A stretch of DNA of 64,000 bases from Paucibacter sp. KCTC 42545 (GCF_001477625.1 NZ_CP013692.1:4650001-4714000); one strand, 5' to 3'. Counted from the first letter of the stretch, positions 26,383 through 35,557 are shown. Translations and numbers: made by a program. Notes: generated by a model from the letters alone, not told the origin.

Positions 26383-26934
26383 ATGAGCGGAACCCCAGAC
26401 CACGCGAACGACCATCACGACGAAGATGCGCACACCGGGCCGATCAAGACGCCCAAGCAATTGGCTTGGGCCGTGTTCTTCGCCTTCTTGATCCCAATCA
26501 TCGTGATCATCCTGCTGGCCAATTACGTCACCACGTCGAGCAAGCCCTCGGCCGGCACCGAAGCACTGCAGGCCATGGCTGTGGCCGCTCGCATCCAGCC
26601 CATCGGTGGCATTGAGATCAAAGACGCCAGCAGCGCCGGCGTGATGAAGACCGGTGAACAAGTCTTCCAAGCCCAGTGCTCCGCTTGCCATGCCACCGGC
26701 GCCGCCGGCGCGCCCAAGTTGGCCGATGCCGCCGCTTGGGGCCCACGCCTGGGCCAGGGTTATGACTTGCTGCTGGAACACGCCCTGAAGGGCAAGGGCG
26801 CCATGGGTGCGCAAGGCGGCGGTGATTTCAGCGACTACGAAATCGGCCGTGCCGTGGTCTATATGGCCAACCAAGGTGGCGCCAAGTTTGAAGAGCCCAA
26901 GGCTCCGGCGGCTGCCGCTTCGGCCGCGAACTGA
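26383..26934 (+). CDS. Membrane-anchored class I cytochrome c (c5-like)
   Basis: The 183-residue protein has a His/Asp-rich start (HANDHHDEDAH), one membrane anchor at about 27-48 (AWAVFFAFLIPIIVIILLANYV), and a periplasmic haem c domain. CSACH near residue 98 binds haem, and the Met in LKGKGAMGAQ is the likely sixth ligand. A low-complexity Ala/Pro tail follows. Such proteins pass electrons between respiratory complexes and terminal oxidases in the periplasm. The gene has its own promoter and terminator. Confidence 0.9.
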   Translation: MSGTPDHANDHHDEDAHTGPIKTPKQLAWAVFFAFLIPIIVIILLANYVTTSSKPSAGTEALQAMAVAARIQPIGGIEIKDASSAGVMKTGEQVFQAQCSACHATGAAGAPKLADAAAWGPRLGQGYDLLLEHALKGKGAMGAQGGGDFSDYEIGRAVVYMANQGGAKFEEPKAPAAAASAAN

Positions 26935-26976
26935 TGCCTTGATGGCCTGAGCCCAGACGGCAGGCCGATGCAAGAG

Positions 26977-27003
26977 AAAAGCCGACCCGTGGGTCGGCTT
27001 TTT
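26977..27003 (+). terminator. Intrinsic terminator after the cytochrome c gene
   Basis: AAAAGCCGACCC-GT-GGGTCGGCTTTT is a perfect 12-bp stem ending in a T run. The A run on the left lets it work for the convergent minus-strand operon as well. Confidence 0.85.
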
Positions 27004-27043
27004 CACGTCTGTATGGCGGTCTGAATGGCGATGTGACTTGCGC

Positions 27044-27571
27044 TTATGCCGCGCTCGCCGGGGCTGGGCAAAGCTCGACCCGATACTCCCGCAGCAACTC
27101 GGCAAACTGGCGAGGCTGTGGGTCCCAGCGGCCGGCCTGTACCGCATCGGCGGCAGCCAGCATGTCCATGCTGTGCACCAGGCCCAGGCCTATTGGCGTG
27201 GCGAGGAAGAGCCGGTCATGCTCGTCCAAGTAACTGGCCAGCACCTCGGTAGCCAGACCGGTGTGGCTGCTGACGGCGCCGGTGGCGTCAATGCGCCAGA
27301 CCCAGGGGGCGGCTTCCAGCTGCAGATATACCCGCTGTGGGCCGTTCTGGAAGAACCAGCAGCCGTGTTCGTCCCCCGCGTAATTGCGCTCGATGAAGTG
27401 GCGCAGCTTTTCGTGCGTGACCCGGCTGCCCTTGACTTGGGGGAAGGGGCCGGCGGCCTGGATGCGTTCGTCGCGCATATACCAGTCGCCGCGCGCGTCC
27501 AGCGCCAGCCAGCCGTAGCAATGCGGCACATTCGGCCATTTCTTCAGGGCGGCTTCGACTATTGCGTCCAC
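27044..27571 (-). CDS. Conserved hypothetical protein (175 aa)
   Basis: I recognise the sequence style as a conserved Burkholderiales family of unknown function, but am not sure of its DUF number. Landmarks are KKWPNVPHCYGWLALDARGDWY, FIERNYAGDEHGCWFFQNGPQRVYL and PWVWRID, a Trp-rich pattern suggesting a compact beta fold. No signal peptide or membrane helix is seen. It is the last gene of the minus-strand run ilvE, zinc finger, SnoaL-like, hydrolase, this gene, each separated by under 75 bases. Function not assigned. Confidence 0.8.
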   Translation of the reverse strand: MDAIVEAALKKWPNVPHCYGWLALDARGDWYMRDERIQAAGPFPQVKGSRVTHEKLRHFIERNYAGDEHGCWFFQNGPQRVYLQLEAAPWVWRIDATGAVSSHTGLATEVLASYLDEHDRLFLATPIGLGLVHSMDMLAAADAVQAGRWDPQPRQFAELLREYRVELCPAPASAA

Positions 27572-27641
27572 GGGCGGGGGCTTTCTTCTCTAGCGTTTGC
27601 GGGCAATCAACGGCGAGATCAAGGGCGTGTCAATGCTGCAC

Positions 27642-28643
27642 TTAGGGCAGCGACTGCGCCAGCCATTGGCAGACCTGCTCGGGCATCGCGAACAAATGGC
27701 CGGGCGGGCGCCCTTGCGGGAAACCGACATGGCCGCCTTGCGCGGGTTGCCAGAGTGTCACATGCGGGCCGGCATCGGCGGCGGTGGGCAGGCAGTGGGC
27801 GGGCACAAAAGGATCGTTGGCGGCATTCAGCACCAGAGCGGGGATGCGGATGTCGCGCAGATGCGGTTTGGCCGACGCACGCTGCCAATAGTCCTCGGTG
27901 CTGCGGAAACCGTGCAGGGGCGCGGTGAACAGATTGTCGAATTCGTACAAATTCTTGGCCGCGCGCAGGCGCTCGCCATCGAACAAGCCGGGGTGCTGCG
28001 CCAGCTTGTGCAAGGCCTTGGGCACCATGGAGCGCAGAAACATGCGGGTGTAGACCAAGCGGTTGAAGCCCCGGCCAATGGCGTGTCCCGCCGCTGCCAG
28101 ATCCACTGGCGAGCAGATCGCGCAAACCGCTTGCACGGTGGCGGCTGCCGCAGCCCCGCTTTCTTCGGCCCAGCGCAGCAAGGCATTGCCGCCCAGCGAG
28201 ACGCCGGCGGCAATCATCGGGCCGCCGTAGCTGGCTTTGCAGCGCGCCAGGATCCAGCCGATTTCCTCAAAATCACCTGAGTGATAGGCACGCGGCGCCA
28301 GGTTCAGCTCACCCGAGCAGCCACGGAAATGCGGCAGCGCCAAGGCCCAGCCGCGCGCGCGCGCCACCGAGGCAAAGGCCTGCGAGGAGTGGCTTTGTGA
28401 GCTGCCTTCGAGGCCGTGGAAGAGCACCAGCAGGGGCGGCTTTGGGCTTGATTGCGCCGTGGATGCCTGGCTTGTTGGCAGCACAGGGTCCAGCCAGTCC
28501 ACATCGATGAAGTCGGCATCCGGCGTCAGCCAGCGTTCGCGCCGGAACTGCAGTGCCGGCGCCTCGCTGCTGCGGGCGAAAAAAGCGGGCCAGATGGTCT
28601 GGGCATGGCCGCCGGGCAGCCAGGCGGGGGCTTGGTACTTCAT
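27642..28643 (-). CDS. Alpha/beta hydrolase, YheT family
   Basis: The 333-residue protein matches the YheT/EMB8 family. The start APAWLPGGHAQTIWPAFF is the family signature. VLFHGLEGSSQSH is the oxyanion-hole region, GVSLGGNALLRW the nucleophile elbow with Ser, and Asp and His of the triad fit NAANDPFVP and GGHVGF. Relatives are cytosolic or peripheral esterases of unknown physiological substrate. It lies 52 bases after the SnoaL-like gene in a probable ilvE operon. Length equals E. coli YheT (340). Confidence 0.9.
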   Translation of the reverse strand: MKYQAPAWLPGGHAQTIWPAFFARSSEAPALQFRRERWLTPDADFIDVDWLDPVLPTSQASTAQSSPKPPLLVLFHGLEGSSQSHSSQAFASVARARGWALALPHFRGCSGELNLAPRAYHSGDFEEIGWILARCKASYGGPMIAAGVSLGGNALLRWAEESGAAAAATVQAVCAICSPVDLAAAGHAIGRGFNRLVYTRMFLRSMVPKALHKLAQHPGLFDGERLRAAKNLYEFDNLFTAPLHGFRSTEDYWQRASAKPHLRDIRIPALVLNAANDPFVPAHCLPTAADAGPHVTLWQPAQGGHVGFPQGRPPGHLFAMPEQVCQWLAQSLP

Positions 28644-28695
28644 GCCGGTCGCGCGCTGCGAGTGAAGCTGCCGGGAGCGAAACGCGGGCGAACTT

Positions 28696-29145
28696 TCAAT
28701 GCAGGGTCGCCGGTTCTTCGATCACTTCTTGAATGTCATGCGCCGTGCCGGGGCTGGCATGGTGCACCACCATGCGCCAGCCGAAAGCGGTTTTCAGATA
28801 GACATTGGTGGCGATCACCCAGGCGCTTTGCTGGCCTTCGGGCGTTTCCATCGTGATGCGTTCCAGCACTTGGTGAATGGCGGTGTCGCCGGTGTGGATG
28901 CGGCGCACCCGCTCGGGCGTCACGCCGATCGCGCCTTGCTGAAAAATCGTCTCGAAGGCCGCGCGGATGGCGCCGCAGCCCACCAGGCGTGGGCCGCCGG
29001 GGTGGACGCAGGAAACATCGTCCTCATCGGACCAGACGTTCATCAAGCGGTCCAGATCGGCCGACTGCAGGGCTTCGTAGAACTGCTGCTCGGTGTCCTC
29101 GGGCGAGGCGAGCAGGGCGGCGGTCTGGGCCTTGGGGCGTTGCAT
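28696..29145 (-). CDS. SnoaL-like/NTF2-fold protein
   Basis: The 149-residue protein has the cone-shaped NTF2/SnoaL pattern: EQQFYEALQSADLDRLMNVWSDEDDVSCVHPGG, then AIRAAFETIF and the strand run ending GWRMVVHHASPG. This subfamily is common in proteobacteria and uncharacterised. There is no signal peptide. It follows the zinc-finger gene by nine bases, so it is almost certainly co-transcribed with ilvE. Confidence 0.87.
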   Translation of the reverse strand: MQRPKAQTAALLASPEDTEQQFYEALQSADLDRLMNVWSDEDDVSCVHPGGPRLVGCGAIRAAFETIFQQGAIGVTPERVRRIHTGDTAIHQVLERITMETPEGQQSAWVIATNVYLKTAFGWRMVVHHASPGTAHDIQEVIEEPATLH

Positions 29146-29154
29146 GGGCTGAGA

Positions 29155-29361
29155 TCAGTGGTGGCTGTGCAGCACTTCACCGGCCTTGAGCTGGTAGACG
29201 GTGCCGCAGTAGGGGCACTTGCCGTGGCCGTCGAGGCTGATGTCGATGAACACCTTGGGGTGGCTGCTCCACAGCGCCATCTTGGGGTTGGGGCAGGCCA
29301 CCACGCCGGGGCCTTGGACGTCGGCAGCGGTGACTTCGACGATGGACTTTGCTTCGCTCAT
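29155..29361 (-). CDS. Zinc-finger protein, zf-CHCC family (68 aa)
   Basis: This short protein has the zf-CHCC pattern: ACPNPKMALWSSHPKVFIDI followed by GKCPYCGTVYQL. One Cys, one His and the CPYC pair would bind a single zinc. The family includes a mitochondrial complex I subunit domain, but bacterial stand-alone members have no proven role. It sits 44 bases after ilvE, a pairing I know from many betaproteobacteria. Confidence 0.9.
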   Translation of the reverse strand: MSEAKSIVEVTAADVQGPGVVACPNPKMALWSSHPKVFIDISLDGHGKCPYCGTVYQLKAGEVLHSHH

Positions 29362-29405
29362 GGGCTTCTTTCGGGGGTCAATGGGGCTGGATCGGGTGGC
29401 TGGTC

Positions 29406-30341
29406 TCAGACCAGGCTCAGCCAGTCAGCGTACTTCGGATTGCGGCCGCCCACGATGTCAAAAAAGGCAGCCTGGATTTTTTCGGTGATGGGGCCGCGTG
29501 TGCCGACGTAATCGTCACGGCCCAGCTCGATGCGGTCCAGCTCGCGGATCGGCGTCACTTCAGCGGCGGTGCCGGTGAAGAAGGCCTCGTCGCAGATATA
29601 GACCTCATCGCGGGTGATGCGCTTTTCCACCAGCTGCAGGCCCAGGTCCTGGCAGATGTGGAAGATGGTGTTGCGGGTGATGCCGTTGAGGGCGCCGGCC
29701 GACAGATCGGGCGTGTAGACCACGCCGTTCTTGATCACAAACAGGTTCTCGCCTGCGCCTTCGGAGACAAAACCCGAGGCATCCAGCAGCATGGCTTCGT
29801 CGTAACCATCCTCGGTGGCTTCCATATTGGCCAGGATGGAGTTGGTGTAGTTGCTGACCGCCTTGGCCTGCGTCATGGTGATGTTGACGTGGTGGCGGGT
29901 GTAGCTGCTGGTTTTGACGCGGATGCCGCGCTTCATGCCTTCTTCGCCCAGATAGGCGCCCCAGGCCCAGGCGGCCACCATCAGGTGAATCTTGTTGCCC
30001 TTGGGGCTGACGCCCAGCTTTTCGGAGCCGATCCAGGTCAGCGGGCGCAAATAGCAGCTTTCCAGCTGGTTCTCACGCACGACCTGCTTTTGCGCCTCGG
30101 CCACTTGCTCGAAGCTGAATGGGATCCTCATGCGCAGGATCTTGGCGCTGTTGAAGAGCCGCTCGGTGTGCTCCTTCAGGCGGAAGATGGCGGTGCCCTT
30201 ATCGGTCTTGTAGGCGCGCACGCCCTCAAAAGCGCCGCAGCCGTAATGCAGGGTGTGGCTCAGCACATGGATCTTGGCGTCGCGCCAGTCGACCAGCTGG
30301 CCGTCCATCCAAATTTTGCCGTCGCGGTCGTCCAGAGACAT
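29406..30341 (-). CDS. ilvE: Branched-chain amino acid aminotransferase
   Basis: The 311-residue class IV PLP enzyme catalyses the last step of leucine, isoleucine and valine synthesis (and the first of their breakdown), using glutamate/2-oxoglutarate. The N-terminal WMDGQLVDWRDAKIHVLSHTLHYG is diagnostic. The PLP lysine lies in TMTQAKAVSNYTNSILA, and GFVSEGAGENLFVIKNG is the conserved class IV motif. Length matches E. coli IlvE (309). It heads the five-gene minus-strand operon. Confidence 0.96.
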   Translation of the reverse strand: MSLDDRDGKIWMDGQLVDWRDAKIHVLSHTLHYGCGAFEGVRAYKTDKGTAIFRLKEHTERLFNSAKILRMRIPFSFEQVAEAQKQVVRENQLESCYLRPLTWIGSEKLGVSPKGNKIHLMVAAWAWGAYLGEEGMKRGIRVKTSSYTRHHVNITMTQAKAVSNYTNSILANMEATEDGYDEAMLLDASGFVSEGAGENLFVIKNGVVYTPDLSAGALNGITRNTIFHICQDLGLQLVEKRITRDEVYICDEAFFTGTAAEVTPIRELDRIELGRDDYVGTRGPITEKIQAAFFDIVGGRNPKYADWLSLV

Positions 30342-30537
30342 GAGAGGTCCTTGCTGTGGGGTGGCGGCATTTTATGCGCGGCAAGCAGGCGGCTGGAGCG
30401 TGACTTTTTTGGCGGAATGACCCGCCTGGCGCCTGGCTGCCCCCCGCGCCTCAGGGGGCAGGGTGGCGTGTGTGGCGGCGGGGCGTCCCTATATTGGAGC
30501 CATCAAGTAGTTTTTGGCCCACGCAGGAGGCCCCACC

Positions 30538-31137
30538 ATGAAATCCACTTCAACTCTGAGCAGCCTCGTTGCCGTCGCGATGATGGCCCTTGCCGGTCCG
30601 ACGCATGCGCTGAACATCAGCGCCAGCAATCTCAGCTGCGCCGCCTCCAGCACCTTGCTCAGCCAGCCGGGTTATGTCTCATGCCTGGGCGCCTTCAGCG
30701 GCAATATCGACAACCAGCTGAACGGCGCCAGCGGTGCATTCGCCACCATCAACAGTGCTTTTTCCTTCAGCACCAACCAGTATTTCAGCAGCGAAAAGTT
30801 CGCCGCTGCGGGCAATCCGTTCACGGAAGACGCGGGTGCGCTGGACAACGGCCGCGTCCGCTTTGATCAGGCGCTAACCGGCAAATTCGTGCTCGGCATC
30901 AAGCAGGGCAATGCGTTTTCGCTCTACCTGTTCAATGCCGAGAATGTGGCGGGGGGCATCTCGCAATTGCTCATCGATGCCAACGGTGTCAAGGCCGGCA
31001 GCGGCAGCACCATTTCGCATGCGGGCTTCTTCGGCACGCCAACGGCTGCGGTGCCTGAGCCTCAAAGCTATGCGCTGATGCTGGCCGGACTGGGTGTGAT
31101 GGGCTTTGTGGCCAGCCGCCGCCGTCGACGCGGCTGA
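30538..31137 (+). CDS. PEP-CTERM-sorted exported protein
   Basis: The 199-residue protein has a signal peptide (residues 1-24, ending THA) and a C-terminal PEP-CTERM tail (VPEPQSYALMLAGLGVMGF then an Arg cluster). The exosortase EpsH/XrtA family cleaves this tail and the protein reaches the envelope or exopolysaccharide matrix. The ~140-residue body is Ser/Asn/Gly-rich with two cysteines (SCAASS, SCLGAF) and matches no domain I know. AGGAGG precedes the ATG. The exosortase is not in the window. It stands alone between ilvE and a convergent pair. Confidence 0.9.
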   Translation: MKSTSTLSSLVAVAMMALAGPTHALNISASNLSCAASSTLLSQPGYVSCLGAFSGNIDNQLNGASGAFATINSAFSFSTNQYFSSEKFAAAGNPFTEDAGALDNGRVRFDQALTGKFVLGIKQGNAFSLYLFNAENVAGGISQLLIDANGVKAGSGSTISHAGFFGTPTAAVPEPQSYALMLAGLGVMGFVASRRRRRG

Positions 31138-31184
31138 GGGCTGATCGAAACAGCCTAATCCGCCGCCTTAGTCATTCGTCTTAC

Positions 31185-31595
31185 TCAGGCGCCTTGCTCG
31201 GGCGTCTGGCTTGGCTGGTTTTCCGCGCCTCTGAGCAATTCCCAGCTTTGCACTTTGCCCTTTTGCAGGACCACCGCCACTTGGTCGCCGCCGGCGTCGA
31301 TCCAGCCGAAGGTCTCCGGCGTGTCGCTGAGCTTGCGGCCTAGGCTGCGGGTCAAGGTGATGATCTGGGCCACCGTCATGCCCGCGCGCAGCTGGCTATT
31401 GAACATCACCGCGCTGTGGACCTGACCCACCGGGCTTTCTGACGCCGCGCGCATCGCCCGCATCAGGCGCGAGAACTGCAGCAGCAGCCAGAACACGATG
31501 CCCGTCAGGGCCAGGATCACACCCTTCCAGCCCCACAGGCCACCGCCCAAAAACATCGCCGCCACGGCCAAAGCGCCACCGATCCAGGCGTTCAT
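31185..31595 (-). CDS. Small membrane protein of unknown function (136 aa)
   Basis: Two adjacent hydrophobic segments fill residues 5-43 (AVAAMFLGGGLWGWKGVILALTGIVFWLLLQFS). A soluble ~90-residue region follows (MTVAQIITLTRSLGRKLSDTPETFGWIDAGGDQVAVVLQKGKV), probably cytoplasmic. I do not recognise a domain. Its start overlaps the stop of the monooxygenase-like gene by an ATGA, so the two are translationally coupled. Confidence 0.78.
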   Translation of the reverse strand: MNAWIGGALAVAAMFLGGGLWGWKGVILALTGIVFWLLLQFSRLMRAMRAASESPVGQVHSAVMFNSQLRAGMTVAQIITLTRSLGRKLSDTPETFGWIDAGGDQVAVVLQKGKVQSWELLRGAENQPSQTPEQGA

Positions 31596-32041
31596 GGCTG
31601 CACCTCACCATTTGTTTGGCCGTTTGTTTGGCCATTTGCTTGGACGGTTGCCAGCGGATTGGCCGGGTCAGCGCTGCCATCGGCTGCGCACCAGCCGTAG
31701 GCGCGTTCGACCTTGGCAATGCGCACGGTGTAGTGGCTGTACCAGGCTTGGCGACCACGGTCGCGCGCCAGTTGGTGTTCGCCATGGCGACGCCAGGCGG
31801 CGATATCGGCCTCGCTGCGCCAGTAGGACATGGTGATGCCCAAACCCGTGGCATCGCGCACGCTCTCGGCGCCCAGATAGCCGGGCTGATCGGCGGCCAG
31901 TGCCACCATCTGATCGGCCATGGCGTCGTAGCCTGCATCACCAGCCGTTCTTTGGCTGGTGAACATCACCGCGAAATAAGGCGGCTCAAACAGTGGCGCC
32001 AGTCCGGCCGGGGCGGGGGAAATAGGGCTTTGATTCGTCAT
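31592..32041 (-). CDS. Antibiotic biosynthesis monooxygenase (ABM)-domain protein
   Basis: The 149-residue protein has one ABM ferredoxin-like domain: YFAVMFTSQRTAGDAGYDAMADQMVALAADQPGYLGAESVRD ... MSYWRSEADIAAWRRHGEH. Members are small oxygenases or haem-degrading enzymes, many without known substrate. The C-terminus carries three copies of a 4-residue repeat (QANG-QTNG-QTNG) encoded by 12-bp tandem units around 31609-31645. It overlaps the next gene by four bases. Confidence 0.85.
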   Translation of the reverse strand: MTNQSPISPAPAGLAPLFEPPYFAVMFTSQRTAGDAGYDAMADQMVALAADQPGYLGAESVRDATGLGITMSYWRSEADIAAWRRHGEHQLARDRGRQAWYSHYTVRIAKVERAYGWCAADGSADPANPLATVQANGQTNGQTNGEVQP

Positions 32042-32241
32042 GGGCTTGGCGTATTCTGCGGGTTCTTTGGGAGTGATCCAGCCCGCATTGTGCGGGTTTG
32101 CCGTGCTCCCTTGTCATGCAGGCCGAGGCTTCGCGCCATCACACCTGCTCAGCCTCAGAGGCCATGAGACATGGAAGGTGTGTTGTCGGCAAAGCGGCCG
32201 CTCCAGGGCCAGCGATCACAGCAGCTCAGCTGTGAGCAGCC

Positions 32242-34206
32242 ATGAGTCTGGCGCCTATGCCCGCGCGCATCCCCGAGGCCTTTGCTTGGCCGCGGGCCTT
32301 GCGGCCGCTGCGCGTGCTTTTGCCCTTGTTGGTGTTGTTGCTGGCGCTGGCACTGACGGCGGCCTTTTGGCGCTTCGAGTCGCAACGCGAACAGACGCAA
32401 GTCAATCAAGCTTTTGATCGCAATCTGCAGGAATTGAGCCAGCGCTTTGAGCAGCAGCTGAATGCGCAGCGCCAGGTCTTGCAGGGTTTGCAAGGTTTTC
32501 TGGCGGCCTATCCGCAAGCTGATGAGGCGGCATTGCGCCTCTACGCTCAGACCTTGCCGCCACACGCGGGCCAAGCGGATATGCATGACCTTTTGGTGGC
32601 TTGGGCGCGGCCTGGGCAGGATGAATTGGCCCTGTTGCTGCGCCTGCATCCCGGGCCTGGGGCTCCGATTCGTGCGGGTTCAGAATTAGCCAAGGTGTCG
32701 CCCAGCCTGCTGACGAAGCTGCCCCAGCTGCCGCTCTTGCTGGCGCAGGCCCGCGATGGGGGGCGCTTGAGCTTGTCCGGGCGGCTGGACCTGAGTGAGT
32801 TGCAAGTGGGCGTGGCCGAAGGCTATTTGCAAGCGCTGCCGGTGTTCAAAGGGGCGGTGCGCCCTTCCAACGAAGCCTTGCGACGTGAGCAGTTGCTGGC
32901 CTGGGTGCTTGCCCCCATCGACCCGACGGCCATGTTCGCCGGCCTCTACCAGCATTTGCCCGAGGGGCTGTCGCTGGCGCTTTACACCGAGCAGCATTTG
33001 CAGGCGCGCAGCACGTACTTTCGCAGCACGGCTTTGAATAGCGACGGCGAATTCATCGAAGCGGGCGAGGGCTTGCAGACCGCCCGCAAGCTGCGCATCC
33101 CGGAGGGCGCGAACTGGACCTTGGTCATGCAAGCGGGGCCGGACTTTGCGCCCGCTCACGGCGCCGGGTTCGCGAGCCAAGTGCCTTGGCTGGGCGGCGT
33201 ATTGAGCGTGATGCTGGCCTTGTTGGTCTGGCTGATGTTGACCTCGCGCGAGCGCGCTCAGCATCTGGCCGAACGCATGACGGTGGTGCTGCGTGAGACC
33301 GAGCAGCGCTGGGCCTTCGCGCTGGAAGGCGCGGGCGATGGCGTGTGGGAATGGCAGGTCGGTAGTGGCCAGCTGAACTGCTCGCTGCGCTGGAAGGCCA
33401 TCATGGGCATCAGCGCCGATCAGGCCGAGCCCAGCATGAGCCAGCTGCGTGAACTGATTCATCCGCAGGACCTTGAGCGGGTGCAAGGCGATTTTCAGCA
33501 TTGCCTGGACGGCCTGACCTCCTCGCTGGCCAGCGAGTACCGGGTCAAGGGACCGGGCGGCCAATGGCTGTGGGTCTTGTCGCGTGGCATGGTGGTGCAG
33601 CGCGATGCCGATGGCCTGGCGCTGACCATGGTGGGCACCTTGTCGGACATCCACCAGCGCCGCCAAACCGAGGAGCAGATGCGCTACCTCGCGCTGCATG
33701 ATCCGCTCACCGATCTGGCCAACCGGGCCCATTTCGACGAACGCTTCCGCTTCGCCCTGGCCAATGCGCGCCGCTACCAGGAGCGCCTGGGCCTGATTCT
33801 GCTGGACCTGGACCGCTTCAAGCCTATCAACGACCAGTTCGGCCATGCCGTGGGCGACCAGTTGCTGCAAACCGTGGCACGCCGCATCAAGGCCGCGGTG
33901 CGTGAAACGGATACGGTGGGCCGCATTGGCGGCGATGAATTCGTCGTGCTGTTGACCGGCCCGATGAGCAATGAAACCGCCCAGCTGGTGGTCGAGAAGA
34001 TCTTCAATCAGGTCTCATTGCCGATGGAGCTGAGCGGCGCGCGCCTGGAAGTCACTTGCTCGCTGGGCCTGGCCATGTACCCGCAGGATGGGCAAGACGA
34101 GCTGAGCCTGGCCAAAAGCGCCGACGACGCCATGTACCGCAACAAGCGCGAGGGACGCAAATTGCTGGACGAAGCGCAGCGCTCGCGGCCCTTTACAGGC
34201 CTCTGA
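32242..34206 (+). CDS. CHASE-PAS-GGDEF diguanylate cyclase
   Basis: The 654-residue inner-membrane protein has one helix at about 26-46 (LLPLLVLLLALALTAAFW) and a periplasmic CHASE-like domain (QLNAQRQVLQGLQGFLAAYP onward). A second helix lies near 315-335, then a PAS domain (WAFALEGAGDGVWEWQVGSG) and a GGDEF domain (DPLTDLANRAHF). The active site is a canonical GGDEF with an RETD I-site five residues upstream. It should convert periplasmic and cytoplasmic cues into c-di-GMP. Its end overlaps the end of convergent radA by 14 bases. Confidence 0.93.
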   Translation: MSLAPMPARIPEAFAWPRALRPLRVLLPLLVLLLALALTAAFWRFESQREQTQVNQAFDRNLQELSQRFEQQLNAQRQVLQGLQGFLAAYPQADEAALRLYAQTLPPHAGQADMHDLLVAWARPGQDELALLLRLHPGPGAPIRAGSELAKVSPSLLTKLPQLPLLLAQARDGGRLSLSGRLDLSELQVGVAEGYLQALPVFKGAVRPSNEALRREQLLAWVLAPIDPTAMFAGLYQHLPEGLSLALYTEQHLQARSTYFRSTALNSDGEFIEAGEGLQTARKLRIPEGANWTLVMQAGPDFAPAHGAGFASQVPWLGGVLSVMLALLVWLMLTSRERAQHLAERMTVVLRETEQRWAFALEGAGDGVWEWQVGSGQLNCSLRWKAIMGISADQAEPSMSQLRELIHPQDLERVQGDFQHCLDGLTSSLASEYRVKGPGGQWLWVLSRGMVVQRDADGLALTMVGTLSDIHQRRQTEEQMRYLALHDPLTDLANRAHFDERFRFALANARRYQERLGLILLDLDRFKPINDQFGHAVGDQLLQTVARRIKAAVRETDTVGRIGGDEFVVLLTGPMSNETAQLVVEKIFNQVSLPMELSGARLEVTCSLGLAMYPQDGQDELSLAKSADDAMYRNKREGRKLLDEAQRSRPFTGL

Positions 34207-35557
34207 CCAGATCCATCGCGTCCTCGATGCGATCCACCGCATGCACGGTCAGGCCCTCGATGGCCTTTTTGGGCGCATTCGCCTTGGGCACCACGGCCAC
34301 GGTGAAGCCCAGCTTGGCGGCTTCCTTCAAACGCTCTTGCCCGCGCGGCGCCGGCCGTACTTCGCCGGCCAAGCCCACCTCACCGAAGGCGATGAAGCCG
34401 CGCGGCAGCGGCTTGCCGCGCAGCGAGCTTTGAATCGCCAGCAGCACCGCCAAGTCGGCCGCCGGCTCGCTGATGCGCACGCCGCCCACGGCGTTGATGA
34501 AAACGTCTTGATCCATGGTCGCCACGCCAGCGTGGCGGTGCAGCACCGCCAGCAGCATGGCCAGGCGGTCTTTCTCCAGGCCCACCGACAGGCGGCGCGG
34601 ATTTGGCCCACCCGCATCCACCAGGGCTTGCAGCTCGACCAGCATGGGCCGCGTGCCTTCCAGGGTCACCAGCACGCAGGAGCCTGGCACCGGCTCGCCG
34701 TGGGTGGACAGAAAAATGGCGCTGGGGTTGGTCACGCCTTTGAGTCCTTTTTCGGTCATGGCGAAGACGCCAATCTCGTTCACAGCGCCGAAGCGGTTCT
34801 TGATCGCCCGCACCAGGCGGAAGCTGCTGTGCGTGTCGCCCTCGAAGTAAAGCACCGTGTCAACGATGTGCTCCAGCACGCGCGGCCCGGCCAGCGCGCC
34901 TTCCTTGGTGACATGGCCCACCAGCACCATGGCGCAGCCCGAGGCCTTGGCCTTGCGGGTCAGGTGGGCGGCGCACTCGCGCACCTGCGCCACCGAGCCC
35001 GGCGCGGAGGACAGGTGTTCGGAATACAGGGTCTGAATCGAATCGATGACGCAAAAAGCCGGCTGCTCCGCATCCAGGGTGGCCAGGATTTTCTCCAGGC
35101 TGATCTCAGCCAGCACCCGCACCTGCGTGCCCGCCAGCCCGAGGCGGCGCGAGCGCATGGCGATTTGCGCGCCCGACTCCTCGCCGGTGACGTACAGCAC
35201 GCGCATCTTGGCCGACAAATCGTCAATCGCCTGCAGCAGCAAGGTGGACTTGCCGATGCCGGGGTCGCCGCCGATCAGCACCACGCCGCCTTCGACGATG
35301 CCGCCGCCCAGCACGCGGTCCAGCTCTTCCTGCCCGGTGGGGGTGCGCTCGAAGTCGCTGGCCTCGATGTCGGCCAGGGTGGCCACGGGCTGGCTCTTGG
35401 CCAGGGCTTGGTAGCGGTTCTTGCTGCCGCCCGCCGGTTCAGCCGCGCCTTCGACCAAGGTGTTCCAGGCCCCGCAGCTGGGGCATTTGCCCAGCCATTT
35501 GGCGCTGTTGCCGCCACAGTCGGAACAGGTGTAGATGGATTTTTCTTTGCTTGCCAT
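34193..35557 (-). CDS. radA: DNA repair protein RadA
   Basis: The 454-residue RecA-like ATPase promotes branch migration of recombination intermediates. It starts with the RadA C4 zinc finger (YTCSDCGGNSAKWLGKCPSC), followed by Walker A GGDPGIGKSTLL near residue 90 and the RadA-specific KNRFG motif (AIKNRFGAVNEIG). The C-terminal Lon-protease-like domain includes NAVGGVRISEPAADLAVL and PRGFIAFGEVGLAGEVR. Length matches E. coli RadA (460). The start at 35557 places the zinc finger at the N-terminus. It is divergent from a LysE-family gene. Confidence 0.96.
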   Translation of the reverse strand: MASKEKSIYTCSDCGGNSAKWLGKCPSCGAWNTLVEGAAEPAGGSKNRYQALAKSQPVATLADIEASDFERTPTGQEELDRVLGGGIVEGGVVLIGGDPGIGKSTLLLQAIDDLSAKMRVLYVTGEESGAQIAMRSRRLGLAGTQVRVLAEISLEKILATLDAEQPAFCVIDSIQTLYSEHLSSAPGSVAQVRECAAHLTRKAKASGCAMVLVGHVTKEGALAGPRVLEHIVDTVLYFEGDTHSSFRLVRAIKNRFGAVNEIGVFAMTEKGLKGVTNPSAIFLSTHGEPVPGSCVLVTLEGTRPMLVELQALVDAGGPNPRRLSVGLEKDRLAMLLAVLHRHAGVATMDQDVFINAVGGVRISEPAADLAVLLAIQSSLRGKPLPRGFIAFGEVGLAGEVRPAPRGQERLKEAAKLGFTVAVVPKANAPKKAIEGLTVHAVDRIEDAMDLVRGL

